A stretch of 64,000 nucleotides of DNA. It comes from Hirundichthys speculiger (Eukaryota; Chordata; Actinopteri; Beloniformes; Exocoetidae). The position numbers and the translations under genes are program-made. The notes beneath the pieces were generated by a model that made no database searches, was not told the DNA's origin, and was given only the letters and a program-made list of their open reading frames with translations. Location of the stretch: positions 1 to 64,000 of the forward strand of contig JAGFBZ010000333.1 of the NCBI GenBank assembly GCA_018398805.1, written 5' to 3'. Shown here piece by piece: positions 44,302 through 54,454 of the stretch. Positions within the stretch are counted from its first letter, which is position 1. Each line of letters starts with the position of its first letter.

Positions 44302-47127
44302 ATCTGTCAACCAAATAGCCCAGGCAGACTCCAACAGTGACAGCAAGGATTCTGAATCATTCGACATCGACGGGCTTTCACCTGCTGCAAATGAAATAAA
44401 CACACTGTCTGCTGATGATGTGAAGGAAGAACTACACTGTAATGTAAAAATCAATGGAAAGACAGTCAAACTGAAAGTAGACACTGGCGCAAAGTGTAAT
44501 GTCATCTCCCTGGACGCATTCAGATATGTGAGAAACACAGAAAAAATAAACAAAGACAACAAGGCCAGGCTCATTGCTTATGGAGGTACGGTGATACACA
44601 CTGAGGGGACTGTGTTGTTCGAGTGCCAGACAAGTGGCCAAAAATCCTACAACCTGTGTTTTCATGTGGTAAATGGTAAAGTGCAACCACTGCTAGGGCT
44701 CCCGGACTGCATGAAGATGGACCTGATGACTCTAAAAGACCAAGTTTTCCAGGTGAACGTGACCGGACCGAGCTCCTCTCAAAAGTGGTTTGATAACTAT
44801 GCTGAGCTTTTCAATGGCGAACTTGGTTCACTCCCAGTAACCTACCACATGAAACTGGACCAGAATGTGACACCTGTCATCCGGCCTCCTCGCCGTATTC
44901 CAGTCGCCATGATGGACAAAGTGAAAGCAGAGCTGAGAAAAATGGTGCAGCAAGGAGTCATCACGCCCATCTCAGAACCCACTGAATGGGTTTCCTCAAT
45001 GGTGGCCACACACAAAAGGACACTGACAAGATCCGTGTGTGCATCAACCCAAGAGATCTAAATGAAGCAATTATGCGCCCCCATCATCCCATGCGTACAG
45101 TCGAGGAAGTTGCTGCACAAATGGCTGGCACGACTGTGTTTTCTGTGCTTGATGCTAAGAGCTCCTTTTGGCAGGTCAAACTGGACCAAAGGGCGTCATT
45201 CCTCACCACTTTCGCCACTCCATTTGGGCGATATCGATACCTGAGAATGCCATATGGTATCAATGCAGCATCTGAGGTCTTTCAGAGATCCATGGAGCAA
45301 ATATTTGCCGGTCTCCCTTGTGCAATAATTGTTGATGAAATCATAGTTGGAGGAAAAGATCTTAAAGAGCACGACGAGAACCTACAAAAAGTGCTCGACA
45401 GGGCACGGAACGTGAAATTGAGGCTGAACCCCCAAAAATGCAGATTCCAGCTGAAGGAAGTCAGCTACGTTGGCCACGTGTTCACTGAACAAGGGCTGAA
45501 ACCCGATCCAGCAAAGATCCAGGCGATCACTGACATCCCGCCTCCCCAGGATAAAGCTGCTCTACAACGCTTCCTGGGTATGATAAATTACCTGGGAAAG
45601 TTCATTCCAAACCACAGCAACGTTGCAGCACCTCTCCACCAGCTCCTGCATAAAGACACAGCATGGACTTGGACTGAACAACAGCAAAATGCATTTGACA
45701 CTCTGAAACAGTGTGTGACGTCACCTCCAGTGCTCCGGTACTATGACGTACAAGCACCAGTCACTCTGACATGTGACGCTTCACAGTATGGCCTTGGTGG
45801 TGCATGTCTCCAGAACGGCAGCCCTGTCGCTTATCCCTCTCGTACCCTCACAGAAACAGAAAAAAAATATGCACAAATTGAAAAAGAGCTGCTTGCTGTC
45901 GTCTTTACCTGTTTCAAATTCTATGACTACATATACGGAAAACCAGTGATCGTGGAAACAGACCATCAGCCTCTGGTCTCTATCCTGAAGAAACCTCTCC
46001 ACACAGCGCCTGCACGTTTACAACGCATGATGCTGAAGCTACATAAGTTCAACCTCACATTAGTTTACAAGAAAGGAAAGGAATTGCACCTGGCATACAT
46101 GCTGTCCCGTGCACCGAGCAACACCACAGCTTCACATGCCACTGAATGTGAGGAATTTGAGGTGATGACTGTGCAGCACATCTCATCTAGTCGTCAGGAA
46201 GAACTCCGCACACATACAGCGAAAGACACCTCCCTTCAGGCCCTGAGCAACATCATCAAGCATGGATGGCCAGATAAGTTGAGCAAAGTACCCGACACTG
46301 TGAAAGAATTCTTCCCGTTCCGTGATGAGCTCTGCGTGGAAAATGGAATAATCATGAAAGGCACAAGAGCAACAATTCCACAAACACTGCACAAAGAATA
46401 TCTCATGCTGCTCCACAAAGGACATCCCAGTGCTGAAGCCACCAAGCGGCAAACACGCAATATAGTTTACTGGACCACAATGGCGAGAGACATTGATAGT
46501 TTTGTACAGTCATGCAGCACTTGCAATGCCCTTAAACCACATCAGCAAAAGGAGCCAATGCAACTACACACAGTCCCAGAGCTCCCCTGGTCAACAGTGG
46601 CAACAGATCTGTTTGAGTGGAACAGCCAGCACTACCTGGTCCTCGTAGACTCCTATTCAGGATGGTATGAACTGGATCCAATTAAGAAAATCACATCACA
46701 ATGTGTAATTAACAAGCTGAAACGTCACTTCTCAGTCCACGGAGTCCCCCACAAGCTGCTGTCAGATTGTGGAACACAATTCACTGGTCAGATGTTCCAA
46801 GACTTTGCGAAAAGCTGGGATTTCACTCATGTCACCAGCAGTCCTGAGTATCATCAAGCAAACGGGCTGGCAGAGAGAGCCGTACGGAGTGCAAAACGAC
46901 TGCTGGAAACATCCAAAAGGGATGGTACTGACCTGTTCCTCAATCTTCTGAGCATCAGAAATGTTCCACGAGACGGCACGCTGGGCTCACCTGCACAAAG
47001 ACTGATGTCCAGAGAGACGCGCACAAATATGCATATCAGCAGGCACCTGCTTAAGCCGATGTCTAAGAATCCCGAGTTGATCCACTCCCACTTGTCAAAG
47101 AAGAGGCAAGCACAAAAAATATTCTAG
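44302..47127 (+). pseudogene. Gypsy pol: protease, RT, RNase H, integrase
   Basis: The protease shows the DTGA motif (near 44480). The RT frame breaks near 45015, where one base is missing. Beyond it one long frame runs to 47127. The second catalytic Asp of the RT is replaced by Glu (VDE at 45331-45339). RNase H has TCDASQYGLGG (near 45770). The integrase has an HHCC finger (about 46415-46525) and a DDE core with Asp near 46606, Asp near 46765 and Glu near 46873. An in-frame TAG at 47125-47127 ends the frame early. Pol is dead in at least three ways. Confidence 0.85.
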
Positions 47128-47562
47128 AATCGTGGCAGCCGGCCACTTTCCCCGCTTCAAAGCTCCCAAGTAGTGCGCCTGCAAACAGAGAAGGGACATG
47201 ACAAAATTGGCATCATCAAAAGAATTGCAGCAGCACCACGGTATTACGTGGTGGAATCAGGAGGCAAGGAATACCGCAGGAACCGGCGACACCTGCTGCC
47301 AGTCACTGAACCACCACCAACAGAGCCAGAACCAGACCCAGCGTCACTGGCAGACTCACCAATACAGAAGACCAGCAGTGAGACTTTGCCCAGTCCACCT
47401 GCATCTCCTCTCAGGCATGTTGCCGTGCACACTGAGCGCACGCCTGGCCTCCTTGGAGAGTCACCTCTCCCACAAGTCACCGAGCCCTCCCTGGCCCGTT
47501 CCAGGTTTGGTAGACTCCTGAAGCCTAATCCCAAGTATGACTGTTTAAAAAAAAATAAATAA
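47128..47562 (+). pseudogene. Gypsy pol C-terminal tail
   Basis: The same frame reopens after the TAG and continues with KGHDKIGIIKRIAAAPRYYV, a chromodomain/GPY-like integrase tail, then a Pro/Ser/Glu-rich end to TAA at 47560-47562. It belongs to the integrase polyprotein and is separated only by the stop codon. Confidence 0.65.
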
Positions 47563-47812
47563 ATAAAAAAAAAACAATACTGTTGCCCCAGTACAACACA
47601 GAGACTGTTTGTGACATTTACTGAAACTGATGGTTTCATGGTTTCCTATGTTTGTGTTGAAATGTAGATATATTTGCAAGCCAGGCATAAGTTCATTTTC
47701 AAACTACATCTGTTATGCGGTGTTATTGAAAGTTATTTTACTAATTGTCAATTTATCACAGTAGGTTCACTCTCAGGAATGTGACATGTTTTCGCATACC
47801 AATGATCTATAC

Positions 47813-50397
47813 CAGGGGTGGCGAACAAGTCCAGGTCAAAGAGCCAAAATTCTTTAATGTGAAAGCCAAAGAGCCACGGGCCTTGAAACAGAAGGCCAAA
47901 TACAGAACACAATTCAAAAGATAACAAACATAACTCATTTATGACTTAAACCTGCAGCACAACCAATGTAGCTACTTAAGTTTCTTTTAAGAGGTCATCA
48001 TCCACATCCAGCCAGAGTCAACACAGCACCTACCAAGAGAGAAGACCAGATAAGCTACAAACAGTTTTCACTTTCTTTCAGATATGAAGAGCAGATATTA
48101 TCATTTTAAAATGGATGCACCAGTGTTAATGTGTCAGTGTTTCTTACCTTTTTTGAGTGTTGTAACTGACTCAGTGGGACTTCTGGCATCTCTTGTTTTC
48201 AGTAATTTTTTGAAGATCCGGTTTATACTCTGTTGTGGCCACTCGCAGTAGTTCTTTCACATGAGTGTCAGTCAAAGTGGATCGATGTTTGGACTTCACG
48301 TGTTTCAAAGTGGAGAACAGGGACTCGCACACATATGTTGACGAGAACATGGAGAGCAGCTTGAGTGCAGCTGTTTAACACAAGGGTATTTTTCAGTTGG
48401 GACAGCTCTCCAAAAAACAACGGGTCCATCCTTTACAAGAGATTTCAGCCTGTCGTCCTCGCGTAGTTCAATTATCTCTAATTCACTCGCTGCCTCATCA
48501 GTGACAAGAGGCATTTTTAAGCAGCCAGTGTCCGCATTAAATGGATCGACGAGAAACGTTATCTGCGGTCTTTTCTGCTGCAGATCTTCAAAGCGCGCAG
48601 TAAAGTTCCCATACAGTTGCGCAAGCAGTCGCGCGTATCTGAGTGCATCCACTCTGACAGCAGCAGTATGTTGGATGTTGCGCAGAGATGGAAAGTGGGT
48701 TAAATCGCTCTTCTTAATGTGCTCTTTGAAAAGCTTCAGCTTGTTGACAAACGCAAAAACACACTGCGCCAGATCTGGGAGCGTTTTTTTAATTTCCCCT
48801 GCAAATCCAGGTTGAGTTTATCCAAATGTGAGAGCACATCAACCAAAAACGCCAAGTCCAGGAGCCACCTTTGGTCTGAGAGCTGAGCGTAATCCTTTTT
48901 CTTTTCTCCCAAAAATATTTTAATGGGTTCCAAAAGTTGGTAAAAGCAGGAAACCACTTTTCCTCGGGACAGCCATCTCACCGTGCAGTGCAGAGGTAAA
49001 TCACCAGGTAGATCTGCATCAAGTTCAGAAAGGAGATTTTTGAACTGCCGATGATTAAGAGCGTGTGTGCGAATGAAGTTCACGATTTCTACTACGGGCT
49101 TCATGACGTGGTCTAAATTGAGTGTTTTTGACACAAGCTGTTCACGATGAATGATACAGTGGAAGTTCCAAAAATCGGGAAATCTGTCATCACTCTTGCA
49201 AAGACCCACAAGTCCATTCACAGATCCAATCATTGATGGCGCTCCATCTGTGGCTATGGCTGTGAGTTTATTCAGAGACAAATTGGATTCTTTGAATACA
49301 TCCATCATTGCTTCTTTCACGTCAATGCCGCGTGTTCTGTCTTTTAATGGCACAATATTCAGAAGCTCTTCTTTAAGCACGCAGTCCTCAGAAATCATCC
49401 GGGCAAATATTGCCAGCTGTGGCTTGTCCTGTATGTCGCATGACTTGTCCAAAGCAACACTAAAATATGCACAATTTTCCAGATCTGTGTGCAGATCAGA
49501 TTCAATCACTTTATTTATGTCCGATATTCTGGTCTCAACAGTGTGACGTGACAGCTGAAAATCTGCGATGGCATCTTTTAGTTTTCTGTTATCTGGAGCT
49601 AAGGTTTCAATCACATCTTTCAAGCAGTGTTTCACAAAATCACCCTCACTGTATGGTTTTTTTATGACGCGCAATATTCCACGCCACTTTGTAGGAAGCC
49701 AGCGTCACAGTTTCTGCATGTTTGCTGAATTGGAGAAAGACTTGAGCTTGTCTTTTTACCTGGCTTTTCAAAGAGTTCACTTTGTGCTTGCGTAGTTCAG
49801 TACCTTTGGGAAAGTCTTTGTCAATATTAGCATGAACTGTACCAAAATGCCGCTGAAGATATGAAGCCTTGAAATGCGATAATGTTGTGCTGCATATTAA
49901 ACAGAATGGTTTGCCATTCCGTTCAATAAAAAAGTAGGCGTCTTCCCATTCTTCCAAGAATGTCCGGTGTTCATCTTCGTATTTTCGTTTAACCTTGCAT
50001 TTTGCCACTTTGACGACGAGGGAAGCTTGCACAGAGGCGGCGCTGGGGGGTAGCTTGCAGTTGCTATAGCAACCCCAAAATATGGCCTAGCAACCTCAAA
50101 GCAACCCCAAGAATGGAGACTATTAAAAATTAAAAAAAATCTTAATTGTGTTAAATAATATAAAAATGGTGACAATTTAATTTAAAATAAATTTCATGTG
50201 TTTTTGTTTTAAATTAAAATTAAAAGAAGACGATTAAAAACGATGAGAGAGAGAGATTCGTCTCGCGAGAACTGGCCTGCAGGTGTCACGCGAAGTCAGC
50301 TGGGACAACGTGAGGCCAAGAGCCTCAAAACATGGGAAACTGAGGAGAGGCAAAGAGCCGCATTCCTATTGGCCAAGAGCCGCGTTCGCCACCCCTG
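47813..50397 (-). mobile_element. hAT transposon, GTF2IRD2/ZBED5-like, nearly complete
   Basis: Terminal inverted repeats are CAGGGGTGGCGAAC and its complement GTTCGCCACCCCTG. The 8-bp target duplication ATCTATAC is perfect (47805-47812 and 50398-50405). The transposase gene is on minus. The element sits in the Gypsy element just before its polypurine tract, so it arrived after the Gypsy insertion. Confidence 0.92.
48170..50032 (-). pseudogene. hAT transposase, three single-base frame breaks
   Basis: Reading from 50032, the N-terminal BED/C2H2-like finger (FCLICSTTLSHFKASYLQRH) is followed by the catalytic region (FSVALDKSCDIQDKPQLAIF and LTAIATDGAPSMIG). The C-terminal dimerisation part has YVCESLFSTLKHVKSKHRS, readable from about 48345 down to about 48280. 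The frame breaks near 49668 and 48788 (both in runs of seven identical bases) and near 48372. All three are one-base changes, and the conserved blocks are otherwise intact. The family supplies vertebrate GTF2IRD2- and ZBED5-like proteins. The 3' limit is approximate. Confidence 0.8.
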
Positions 50398-50405
50398 ATC
50401 TATAC

Positions 50406-50418
50406 TAAAGAAGGGGGA
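50406..50418 (+). promoter_or_regulatory. Polypurine tract of the Gypsy element
   Basis: AAAGAAGGGGGA lies immediately before the 3' LTR. It would prime plus-strand DNA synthesis. Confidence 0.85.
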
Positions 50419-50570
50419 TGTAGAATGATGTTGTCATCACGTGGTTACGCCACGTACGTAAATACCATAACAACGGTTAGGGATGCTGGCATGTATGCGT
50501 TTTATCTTTTGCATCGTTTTAATAAAAACGTCCTGTTTTGAAGTGATGCCTTTGTCAGAGCTGTTCTACA
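50419..50570 (+). repeat. 3' LTR (152 bp)
   Basis: The LTR runs from TGTAGAATG to TTCTACA with short inverted ends, and includes AATAAAA at about 50520 as a likely polyadenylation signal. It differs from the 5' LTR at several positions over the shared part. Confidence 0.88.
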
Positions 50571-50978
50571 TGCAGTTAGTTAAAATCTGAGATGGTTGAT
50601 AACTCAGTTAGTTGATATCTGAGTTAGTTAGGATTTTAGTTGGTTAATATCTCGGTTAAAATGTGAGTTATTTAATATCTGAGTTAGGCGATAACTGAGT
50701 TAGTTAATATGTGAGTTAGTTAATATCTCAGTTAGTTATTATCTCAGTTAATATTTCACTTAGTTAATATGTGAGTTAGTTAATATCTCAGTTAATTTCT
50801 CAGTTAGTTGATATCTGAGTGAGTTAACATCTTAGTTAGTAAAATTATGAGTTAGTTAATATCTGAGTCAATTGATATCTGAGTTAGTTGAATTTGAGTT
50901 AGTTAATATGGGATTTAGTTAACATCTCAGTTAGTTAATATATCAGTTAGTTAATATTTGGGATAACTAAGTTAACCA
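50571..50978. repeat. 16-bp-type GTTAGTTAATATCTCA minisatellite, right part
   Basis: This continues the array interrupted at 37849. The first bases (TGCAG) are the target duplication. Confidence 0.9.
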
Positions 50979-51262
50979 CCTGTTAATCTACAGCTAAGTT
51001 AGTCAAATGCTTATCAGCAGTTCAATTAGCCACTTGCTAACCGACAGCTAAGTTAGCCACCTGCTAACTGACAGCTCGGTTAGCCACCTGCTAATTGACA
51101 GCTCAGTTAGCCACCTGCTAAGTGACACCTCAGTGAGCCACCTGCTAATTGACAGCTCAGTTAGCCACCTGCTAAGTGACACCTCAATTAGCGACCTGCT
51201 AACTGATGGCTCAGTTAGCCACAACTAATCAACAGCTTAGTTAGCCATGTGCTAACTTGCTA
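50979..51262. repeat. Minisatellite of CAGTTAGCCACCTGCTAA units
   Basis: About eight units of 30-36 bp built around CAGCTCAGTTAGCCACCTGC and TAATTGA or TAAGTGA. The shared GTTAG words suggest it grew from the edge of the neighbouring array. Confidence 0.85.
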
Positions 51263-51680
51263 ACTCCTTCACACAGGTGCTGCAGATGTCTCTCAGGTGG
51301 ATCTAATCAGCCCGTCAGAAGCTCCTGCAGGTAACCTGCAGCCTTCGTTCCCATGTGAGGAACAGTCTCCTCCAGAACTTTCCGGGAGGAATGGAGCTGC
51401 AGCAGGTAAATGACCTCAAATACTTGAATATTTGGATAAAACCTTTAATATTTAGTAGCTGTTTAGACTCATCTTCACACCAACCAGGCAGCTGAAGCTG
51501 TGAGGAAGCCTGAAGATCTGGACGCCTCCGGCAGAAGCAGGTTGTTGCCTTCAGATACAAGACTCGGTGAAGGTGAACTCTGCGGGCAGCTGCAGGTGAG
51601 CGCAGGTGAAGGTGTGCTTGTTGTGTAAGAATCAGATTGTTTTTAGAGATGAGTACCGGCCCCAGTGCATTATGGTCCCG
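51263..51680. other. Gene-free region
   Basis: I see no supported gene. Confidence 0.4.
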
Positions 51681-51724
51681 GAACATGCACAGGTAGACTC
51701 CAGGTGGTGCTCAGGCCCCTCCCC
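51681..51724 (-). repeat. Dispersed 40-bp GC box, copy 3
   Basis: On minus this reads GGAGGGGCCTGAGCACCACC then TGGAGTCTACCTGTGCATGT. AT-rich tract 3 lies on the same relative side as for copies 1 and 2. Confidence 0.6.
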
Positions 51725-51834
51725 CTCTGACCCTTTGACCTCCGATTTGAACAAGAGTCCCTTCTGCAGAACAATCTGTTTCAGCATCTGAAGACATTAG
51801 AAAGTCACGGTTTTACATCAGAGTTGTTGTTTTC

Positions 51835-52110
51835 AATGGAAACTTTAAAAGTTCGTATTTCAGGACAAATTGCATCTTTGTAAATATTACAACAAATAAT
51901 AAGTTAAAAACTGATTTTTACATGGAAAAATTCATGATTTTTATTCTTTCTTTCATCAAAACGTGTGATTTCTATCAAGAATATTTCTGATTTGATGTCC
52001 AAAGTCATGATTTTGTGAAATGTGAAATTTTATGATTAAGATTATTTTTATGACAAAGTGGCTGAATTGTGAAATTTGTGATTTTGACAACAAAATGTCA
52101 GGATTACAGG
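51835..52110. repeat. AT-rich quasi-repeat, tract 3
   Basis: Degenerate blocks of TTGTGAAATTTTATGATT type. It is noncoding. Confidence 0.5.
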
Positions 52111-52504
52111 ATATAAAGTTCCAGTCGTATGAAGTGTGACACGTCTTGATGTTGGAACTGTTTTGTCAGAGATGCTCCTCCGTAGATAGTTTGCAGCTGG
52201 ATCGATCGATCGTACTCCGTGTGTCCTGAAAATAACTTTAACGTTCTCTACGTCATCAGACCGCTGGACCGCTAATGGAGACGCATGCTCACTTTTTTTT
52301 TTTTTTCTAATTTTTTTCTGCCCTCACATCTGGAAAAAACTGGAACTAAACCCCCAGGGGAACAGGTATGGGGTGCCGAATGTAAAAACTTGATTACAGT
52401 TTTTAAACTGATATGTTTTCAATATTTAGCTCATTTTCTTCACATTTAGCTCATTTTACACAGATCCGAGACATAAATTATTTAAAAATTTGGTTATATG
52501 TGAA
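52111..52504. other. Gene-free region
   Basis: No supported gene was seen. Confidence 0.4.
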
Positions 52505-52812
52505 TGAAAATGAAATGTTAAATCTAAATGTTAAATCTAAATGTTAAATGTTAAATCTAAATATTAAATCTAAATGTTAAATCTAAATCTAAATGCTAAA
52601 TCTAAATGTCAAACGTTAAATCTAAATGTTAAATCTAAATCTAAATGTTAAATCTAAATGTCAAATGTTAAATCTAAATATGAAATCTAAATCTAAATGT
52701 TAAATCTAAATGCTAAATCTAAATTTAAATGCTAAATCTAAATGTTAAATCTATATCTAAATGTTAAATCAAAATATTAAATCTAAATGTTAAATGCTAA
52801 ATCTAAATGTGT
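52505..52812. repeat. 13-bp minisatellite (AAATGTTAAATCT)n
   Basis: Units of AAATGTTAAATCT alternate with 6-bp AAATCT steps throughout. Confidence 0.92.
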
Positions 52813-53388
52813 CGCAGAGAGTTCTTTCCCCCTGTAAAACAAGGAGAAAGAACGTTCTAGCAAAGAAACTGGTTCTAAGGTGAAGAATGTAAACATATCG
52901 GCCCCTAGAGGCCTGTGGGTCTTCAGGTGGTCCTGAGTCTCTAAACCAGCTTTGGTGTCGGTATGTTGCATCCGTCTCTGGCAGGAAAAAGGAGAGACGG
53001 TAGGTTTTTTTTTCATAAATGAGCTCCAGGATGGAAACGCCTCCAGCGTCGTTAGCATCGTTAGCGTCGTTAATCTGAATGAAGGTGCGAAGAGTCTCTG
53101 ACACGAATCTGAGAGGAGCTGAAATGGAAAAAGCCAATGCTCGTCCGTCTCTCAGGATCAGTTCAGGAAATAAAATGAGGTCTCTGCCTTATTCCACCCC
53201 CCCACCCCCACCCCAAGTGCTGCTGCAGGTAATTAGGTCCTTGACAAGGACACAGAGTCCCTCACCCTCCCCCCCATCCCCCAACGGTGGGACAATGAAA
53301 GCCTCCACACATCATCAACCACCTCTGAAACACAAACTGTCAGCATTTGTTTGGCTGCAAACTCAGTTTATTAAAAACCATCCATCAT
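52813..53388. other. Gene-free region
   Basis: No supported gene. C-rich simple sequence at 53196-53214, and a GTTAGCATC/GTTAGCGTC triplet near 53050-53075. Confidence 0.4.
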
Positions 53389-53508
53389 CTCCCCCCTCTT
53401 CCCCCTCAGCTGCAGGGAGGCGGGGCCAGCTGTCAATCAGCAGCTAATCTCCCCCCTCTTCCCCCTCAGCTGCAGGGTGGCGGGGCCAGCTGTCAATCAG
53501 CAGCTAAT
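53389..53508. repeat. 60-bp perfect-period tandem duplication
   Basis: Two copies exactly 60 bp apart contain CTCCCCCCTCTTCCCCCTCA then GGCGGGGCCAGCTGTCAATC. They differ at one base (GGGAGG against GGGTGG), so the duplication is recent. Confidence 0.92.
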
Positions 53509-53689
53509 TTCAAAGAAACATCTGACACAGTTACGTCTCATCAGTCGATGCTGATAAACTGATGCTTCATCTTCCTGCTCTGCAGCAGTTCTACTACATT
53601 ACCCAGAATGCCCTGCAGAAGCTGTTGATCCTCATCAAGAAGAACCAATCAAGAAAAACCAGAAACAGCAGAGCAACAAAAAATGTTTT

Positions 53690-54200
53690 TGTTTTTTTTA
53701 TAAAAATGTACTTTTCTACAAAAATCATGACTTTACAACAAGAAGTTGGGGATTTTTGTCAAAGTTGGAATATTGTAATTTGTTTGAAAAGTTGTAATTT
53801 GAAATTAAAAGAAATTATTTAGCAAAACATGAGATTTTCAGGAAGAAAAATTCAGTTTTCTGGACAAAAAAATGTAAGAATTTATGATTTTAAAACTTCC
53901 AGTTTTATGACAAAAATTTGTTATTTTGTCAGGAAATATATTTTCTTACCAAAAGTTGTCATTAAGTTTAAAAAGTCATGATTTTTACCCAAAAAAAATA
54001 TAATTCTTTTTAAATTATTTTTATAACATATTTCCTTTTTACAACAAAACGTTGTGATACTGCAAATTGTATTTATTTTTGGGGGCGGGGTTTTTCAATT
54101 CCTCTAAATTTTATGACAGTCATAATTCTGTCAAAAAGTTGCCATTTTGCAAAAGTTTATTTTCCTACAAAAAAGTATTAAAGAGTTTCTTATTTTAAAA
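53690..54200. repeat. AT-rich quasi-repeat, tract 4
   Basis: Same style as the other tracts, with ACAAAAATTTGTTATTTTG-type words. It is noncoding. Confidence 0.5.
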
Positions 54201-54454
54201 AGTGCACGACCCTGAAAACTCAGTAATTTATGAGTTTATTTTCTTGTTCCTGGGTCTTTTCCTTCTTTATTATTTGTCTCAGGGTTCAGGGCGTCTTTTT
54301 TTATGTCCGCAGGACAAGTGTCTCTTCAGTAAACATCAGTAAACTAATAAATACAACAACTATCAAACCAAACCGTAACGACTGAAGAGCGCCAGGATTT
54401 GAACCTTCTACTTCTGCGTCTAGACAGACTGGATCTGACCAGGAGGCTTCATGG

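Larger units (their letters stand above)
37850..50570 (+). mobile_element. Gypsy-type LTR retrotransposon with two nested insertions
   Basis: The 3' LTR (50419-50570) starts TGTAGAATG and ends TTCTACA. The 5' LTR starts at 37850 with the same sequence. A perfect 5-bp duplication TGCAG flanks the whole (37845-37849 and 50571-50575). Domain order is gag, protease, reverse transcriptase, RNase H, integrase, as in Gypsy/Metaviridae. A LINE interrupts the 5' part and a hAT element sits before the 3' LTR. Gag and pol carry several frame breaks, so the copy is dead. Without insertions it would be about 4.6 kb. Confidence 0.88.
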
